Below are positions 4,791 through 7,010 of a stretch of DNA of 7,010 bases, one piece after another (the stretch's first letter is position 1; every line of letters begins with the position of its first letter). The position numbers and the translations under genes were made by a program. The notes beneath the pieces were generated by a model. It searched no databases and was not told where the DNA came from. It saw only the letters and a list, made by a program, of their open reading frames with translations. The DNA comes from Pseudomonadota bacterium (GTDB lineage Bacteria > Pseudomonadota > Gammaproteobacteria > Steroidobacterales > Steroidobacteraceae). The stretch covers positions 1-7,010 of the forward strand of contig JAKAFQ010000223.1 in assembly GCA_021817875.1 (NCBI GenBank), given 5' to 3'.

Positions 4791-5789
4791 TCACCAGATG
4801 AGCCGAGTCCGCGGCTCGACACGCCGCACGTGATGAGTCGACTCGCGGCGCACCGCGGTGTGAAATCCCGGCGGCTTGAGGATCAGCACGTCGCTGTCGA
4901 GCGCATCGAGGACCCGCTCGGCCGTATGGCCGATGAACGCGCGGCGCAGCCGCGAGCGCGACACCGCGCCCATGACGATGAGATCGGCCTTGCGCTGCTT
5001 CGCGTAGCGCGGCAGCGCCTCCGCGGCGTGCCCGTCCTCGATATGCACCTGACTTCGGGCAACCTCGTGCCGCTCGGCGAGTTTCAGCACCCGGGTGTGA
5101 ACCTGCGCCACGTAGGCGCGATGGATCTGCTCATCGCGGTACTCGGGCAGGTCGCGCAGCTCCGGGTCGGCCCGAATGGCCTCGTCCCACGGGGTACGCG
5201 CGTGAAACACCAGCAGACGCCCCGAGAGCGCGCCGCTCAGTCGGGCGGCCGACTCGAGTATCCGCTCATCGAGCGCCGCCGGCTTGTCGTGCGCATGTCC
5301 CGGATCCACCGCGGCCACGATGAGCGGAGGCTTGCCGTAGGGACGGCGGGTCTTCAGCAGCAGCAGCGGACACGGACAGGTCTCGATCAGCTTCCAGTCC
5401 GTGTGCGAGGGAACGAGCCGCGCGAGACGACCGTGACGGCCCGACCGCGCAACGAGCAGTTGCGGTCTGTGGCGCAGGACCTGGCGGACAATGCCTTCGT
5501 AGACGGGGTAATCCCAGCGCACATTCGTGCCAACCGTGATGCCCCGGGTTCGCAACCGCTCTGCGGACCGCTCGAGTCCGCGCTGCACGCTCACGACCCG
5601 CTGCTGGATCACCTCCTGGGCTCGGGCGGCCCCGATCTGTCCCGAGCGGCTGAGGTCGGCATCGAACAGGCAGTGATACAGCTCGAGCCGCGCATCGAGC
5701 GCCGCGGTGATCCGCGCCACCTTGTCCGCCTCCACCGGATCGATATCATGCAGCGACGGCACGGCGAACATGACCAGGCTCCCGCTCAT
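4791..5789 (-). CDS. uspE: UspE-like tandem universal stress protein
   Basis: The 332-residue cytoplasmic protein has two Usp domains (about residues 4-147 and 155-306). The first ends in TDWKLIETCPCPLLLLK, close to the PTDWHLLRKCPSP stretch I recall from E. coli UspE, and lacks a glycine-rich nucleotide loop. The second has a degenerate version of G-x2-G-x9-G-S/T: GAVSRSRLRRAFIGHTAE (274-291), with Ser for the second Gly, resembling the UspE GTVGRTG...GNTAE type. UspE proteins support stress resistance, motility and aggregation; ATP binding is uncertain. A basic tail (about 308-332) extends past the second domain. ATG at 5789 is preferred because GAGGAG lies 9 bases upstream; a GTG at 5825 adds 12 residues and has only a weak upstream site. 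It converges on arsR and is divergent from the porin. Confidence 0.88.
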   Translation of the reverse strand: MSGSLVMFAVPSLHDIDPVEADKVARITAALDARLELYHCLFDADLSRSGQIGAARAQEVIQQRVVSVQRGLERSAERLRTRGITVGTNVRWDYPVYEGIVRQVLRHRPQLLVARSGRHGRLARLVPSHTDWKLIETCPCPLLLLKTRRPYGKPPLIVAAVDPGHAHDKPAALDERILESAARLSGALSGRLLVFHARTPWDEAIRADPELRDLPEYRDEQIHRAYVAQVHTRVLKLAERHEVARSQVHIEDGHAAEALPRYAKQRKADLIVMGAVSRSRLRRAFIGHTAERVLDALDSDVLILKPPGFHTAVRRESTHHVRRVEPRTRLIW

Positions 5790-6137
5790 CTCACGCCACT
5801 CCTCGTCCTCGGGACGTCCGCTCACCTGTCCAGGGTGATCCGGGCTGGATACGGCTCAGTCTGCACCCCGGCGCCGCAGCGACCATCCGTATTGGTGCGT
5901 AGCGCCCCCGCCGCGCCCGCGCATCGAGCGCTCACGGCGCGGGCTGTCGCTGCAGAGATCGCCGGCGTCCCGCGCACTCCTCGGACGCGGCGCACCAATT
6001 CGGGTTATCCTCGCCGCGCGGTCCCTCGGCGCGTGCGCCTGCCGATCCGGCCTGGAGGCAGCGTCTGCCGCGCCATCCCTCCCGGTGGAACATCCTTGAC
6101 AGATCGCTCCGTTGATCCAACCCATCGGGTCGGGGCG
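5790..6137. other. Divergent usp / porin intergenic region
   Basis: About 350 bp with no credible gene; minus-strand frames across it resemble no family I know. It contains an 8-bp GC stem (GCCCGCGC 5915-5922 with GCGCGGGC 5937-5944, 14-base loop) and a 9-bp long-range inverted repeat (ATTGGTGCG 5891-5899 with CGCACCAAT 5991-5999). TTGACA at 6096-6101 is a perfect -35 hexamer but has no acceptable -10 at 17 bases. No promoter can be called with confidence for either gene. Confidence 0.6.
5799..5804 (-). promoter_or_regulatory. Ribosome binding site favouring the internal usp start
   Basis: GAGGAG on the minus strand, 9 bases upstream of the ATG at 5789. It would be coding sequence if the GTG at 5825 were used. 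Confidence 0.5.
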
Positions 6138-7010
6138 GTGCGCGGGCCCGGAGGGCGCCCGGCGCGGCTGCTCGCGTGTGCCCGTGCGGCAGCCTTTCTC
6201 GCCGCTGCGCACCTGCCCTCGGCCGCGGCGCGCGTCGCCGCCCCAGGCGCCTATCTCGCGCATCATGGCGTCGCGATCCACGGCTTCGTGCAACTCGATG
6301 GATCGCACGTGCTCAGGGGCGGGCTGCCTCATGCGCTCGGATTCGACGCCCAGCGCCTGCTCGAACTGCAGCTCACCCTCGACACGCGCAAGCTGGTCGG
6401 CTCGCCGGGTGGCAGGCTGTTTCTCGATGCGCAGAGTCACAGCGGCGCAAACGTCGCCACCCGCCAGGTGCCCGCGCTCGCCGATCCGGACAACATGGAC
6501 GCCTATTCCGAGACCTCGCTCGACCGCGCCTGGTTCCAACAGGACCTGCTGGCGCGCAAGCTGCGGCTGCGGGTCGGCCTGATGTACGTCGATGACCAGT
6601 TCTTCACCGTCCCGTTCGCCCAGAACTTCGTGTCCCTCGATTTTTCCTCCGATGCCTCGATCAGCACCTTCGTGCTGCCCACCTACCCCAAGGGCGCCTG
6701 GGGCGCCGACGTGTTCGTGCACCCGGGTGCGCACGCATCCTTTTCCCTGGGGATCTTCCGCGACCATGAAACCGAGCTCGCCTATGATCCGGGCGGCACG
6801 CTGATCGTTTCGGAGGAGGCATGGCGCGGCCGCTGCGCCGGGCTGCCCCTGACGCTGCAGGTCGGTGGCTGGATCGATACCGGCCGATTCCAACGGTTCG
6901 AGGGCGGCCTGATCCACCATGCCGCCGGAGCCTACCTGGTCGCAGGCGCCCGGCTGTGGCGAGCGGCCGCAGGCGGCGGCCGCGGCATCGGCGCGTTCCT
7001 GCAGCTCGGC
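6138..7010 (+). CDS. OprB-type carbohydrate porin, 5' part only
   Basis: This frame stays open to the right edge (291 codons) and encodes an outer-membrane porin of the OprB family, beta-barrels that admit sugars. Evidence is the signal peptide (basic start, then LLACARAAAFLAAAH, likely cleavage near SAAA), then family-like stretches: LVGSPGGRLFLDAQSHSG, LDRAWFQQDLLARKLRLRVG, DDQFF, LPTYPKGAWGADVFV and LGIFRD, in alternating barrel-strand pattern. The family is usually about 400-450 residues, so the last third is missing. The start is uncertain. GTG at 6138 gives a normal signal peptide but only a G-rich weak Shine-Dalgarno; TTG at 6096 and GTG at 6033 are also in frame with no stop between but would give overlong N-regions. 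Substrate cannot be told, and the left neighbour is a divergent usp gene. Confidence 0.82.
   Translation, partial: MRGPGGRPARLLACARAAAFLAAAHLPSAAARVAAPGAYLAHHGVAIHGFVQLDGSHVLRGGLPHALGFDAQRLLELQLTLDTRKLVGSPGGRLFLDAQSHSGANVATRQVPALADPDNMDAYSETSLDRAWFQQDLLARKLRLRVGLMYVDDQFFTVPFAQNFVSLDFSSDASISTFVLPTYPKGAWGADVFVHPGAHASFSLGIFRDHETELAYDPGGTLIVSEEAWRGRCAGLPLTLQVGGWIDTGRFQRFEGGLIHHAAGAYLVAGARLWRAAAGGGRGIGAFLQLG

Noticed and set aside
5891..5999. 9-bp inverted repeat ATTGGTGCG / CGCACCAAT, 91 bp apart
   Set aside because: By rough estimate a 9-bp match within a 350-bp spacer is expected by chance about one time in four, and there is no promoter near it to give it meaning.
6096..6124. Perfect TTGACA hexamer as a porin promoter
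   Set aside because: The bases at 17 bp spacing (AACCCA) do not resemble a -10 box, and the hexamer could instead contain an alternative TTG start codon.
5856..6920. 354-codon minus-strand open frame across the usp-porin spacer and porin gene
   Set aside because: The plus-strand frame through the same region has a signal peptide and OprB-like segments and runs open to the window end; the minus frame is its shadow.
1..7010. Search for a CRISPR array, tRNA, rRNA, insertion sequence ends or phage attachment site
   Set aside because: No regularly spaced repeats, cloverleaf-like segment, transposase or terminal inverted repeats with target duplications were seen.

Overview
The window is GC-rich bacterial DNA with short spacers, Shine-Dalgarno-type starts, some GTG starts and two Sec-type signal peptides. 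It looks like a high-GC proteobacterium, most likely gammaproteobacterial. That placement is an inference from gene content (a UspE-type tandem universal stress protein, an OprB-type porin, a DODA/YgiD-type dioxygenase), since no marker gene is present. I see no rRNA, tRNA, CRISPR array, integrase or insertion sequence.

Layout from left to right: the 5' part of an extradiol dioxygenase gene of the DODA/LigB superfamily (minus strand, cut by the left edge); a Dps ferritin-like protein (minus, 113 bp upstream of the dioxygenase and on the same strand); a spacer of about 300 bp with two GC-rich hairpins and a perfect 15-bp inverted repeat inside a candidate promoter; a CLC-family anion transporter with two C-terminal CBS domains (plus); a secreted tandem-cupredoxin protein (minus, convergent with clc); a 219-bp divergent spacer with a hairpin and a 17-bp-period direct repeat; an ArsR-family repressor with C-terminal cysteines (plus); a UspE-like tandem Usp protein (minus, convergent with arsR); a spacer of about 350 bp; and the 5' part of an OprB-type carbohydrate porin gene (plus, cut by the right edge).

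The shared theme is stress and envelope physiology: iron/peroxide protection (Dps), anion flux (ClC), copper or redox chemistry in the periplasm (cupredoxin), thiol-metalloid sensing (ArsR) and general stress (Usp). The genes are mostly separate, convergent or divergent transcription units rather than one operon. The only possible co-transcribed pair is dps plus the dioxygenase. The clearest regulatory pairing is arsR with the divergent cupredoxin gene.

I found no complete new multi-gene system. The most unusual items are: the cupredoxin's apparent internal duplication, with copper ligands missing from the first half; a ClC with Val at the 'proton glutamate' position and probably Leu at the central tyrosine; an inverted repeat exactly within the clc promoter spacer, followed by a 12-codon ORF that overlaps the clc start; and a tandem repeat next to an ArsR gene with no arsenic-resistance genes in view.
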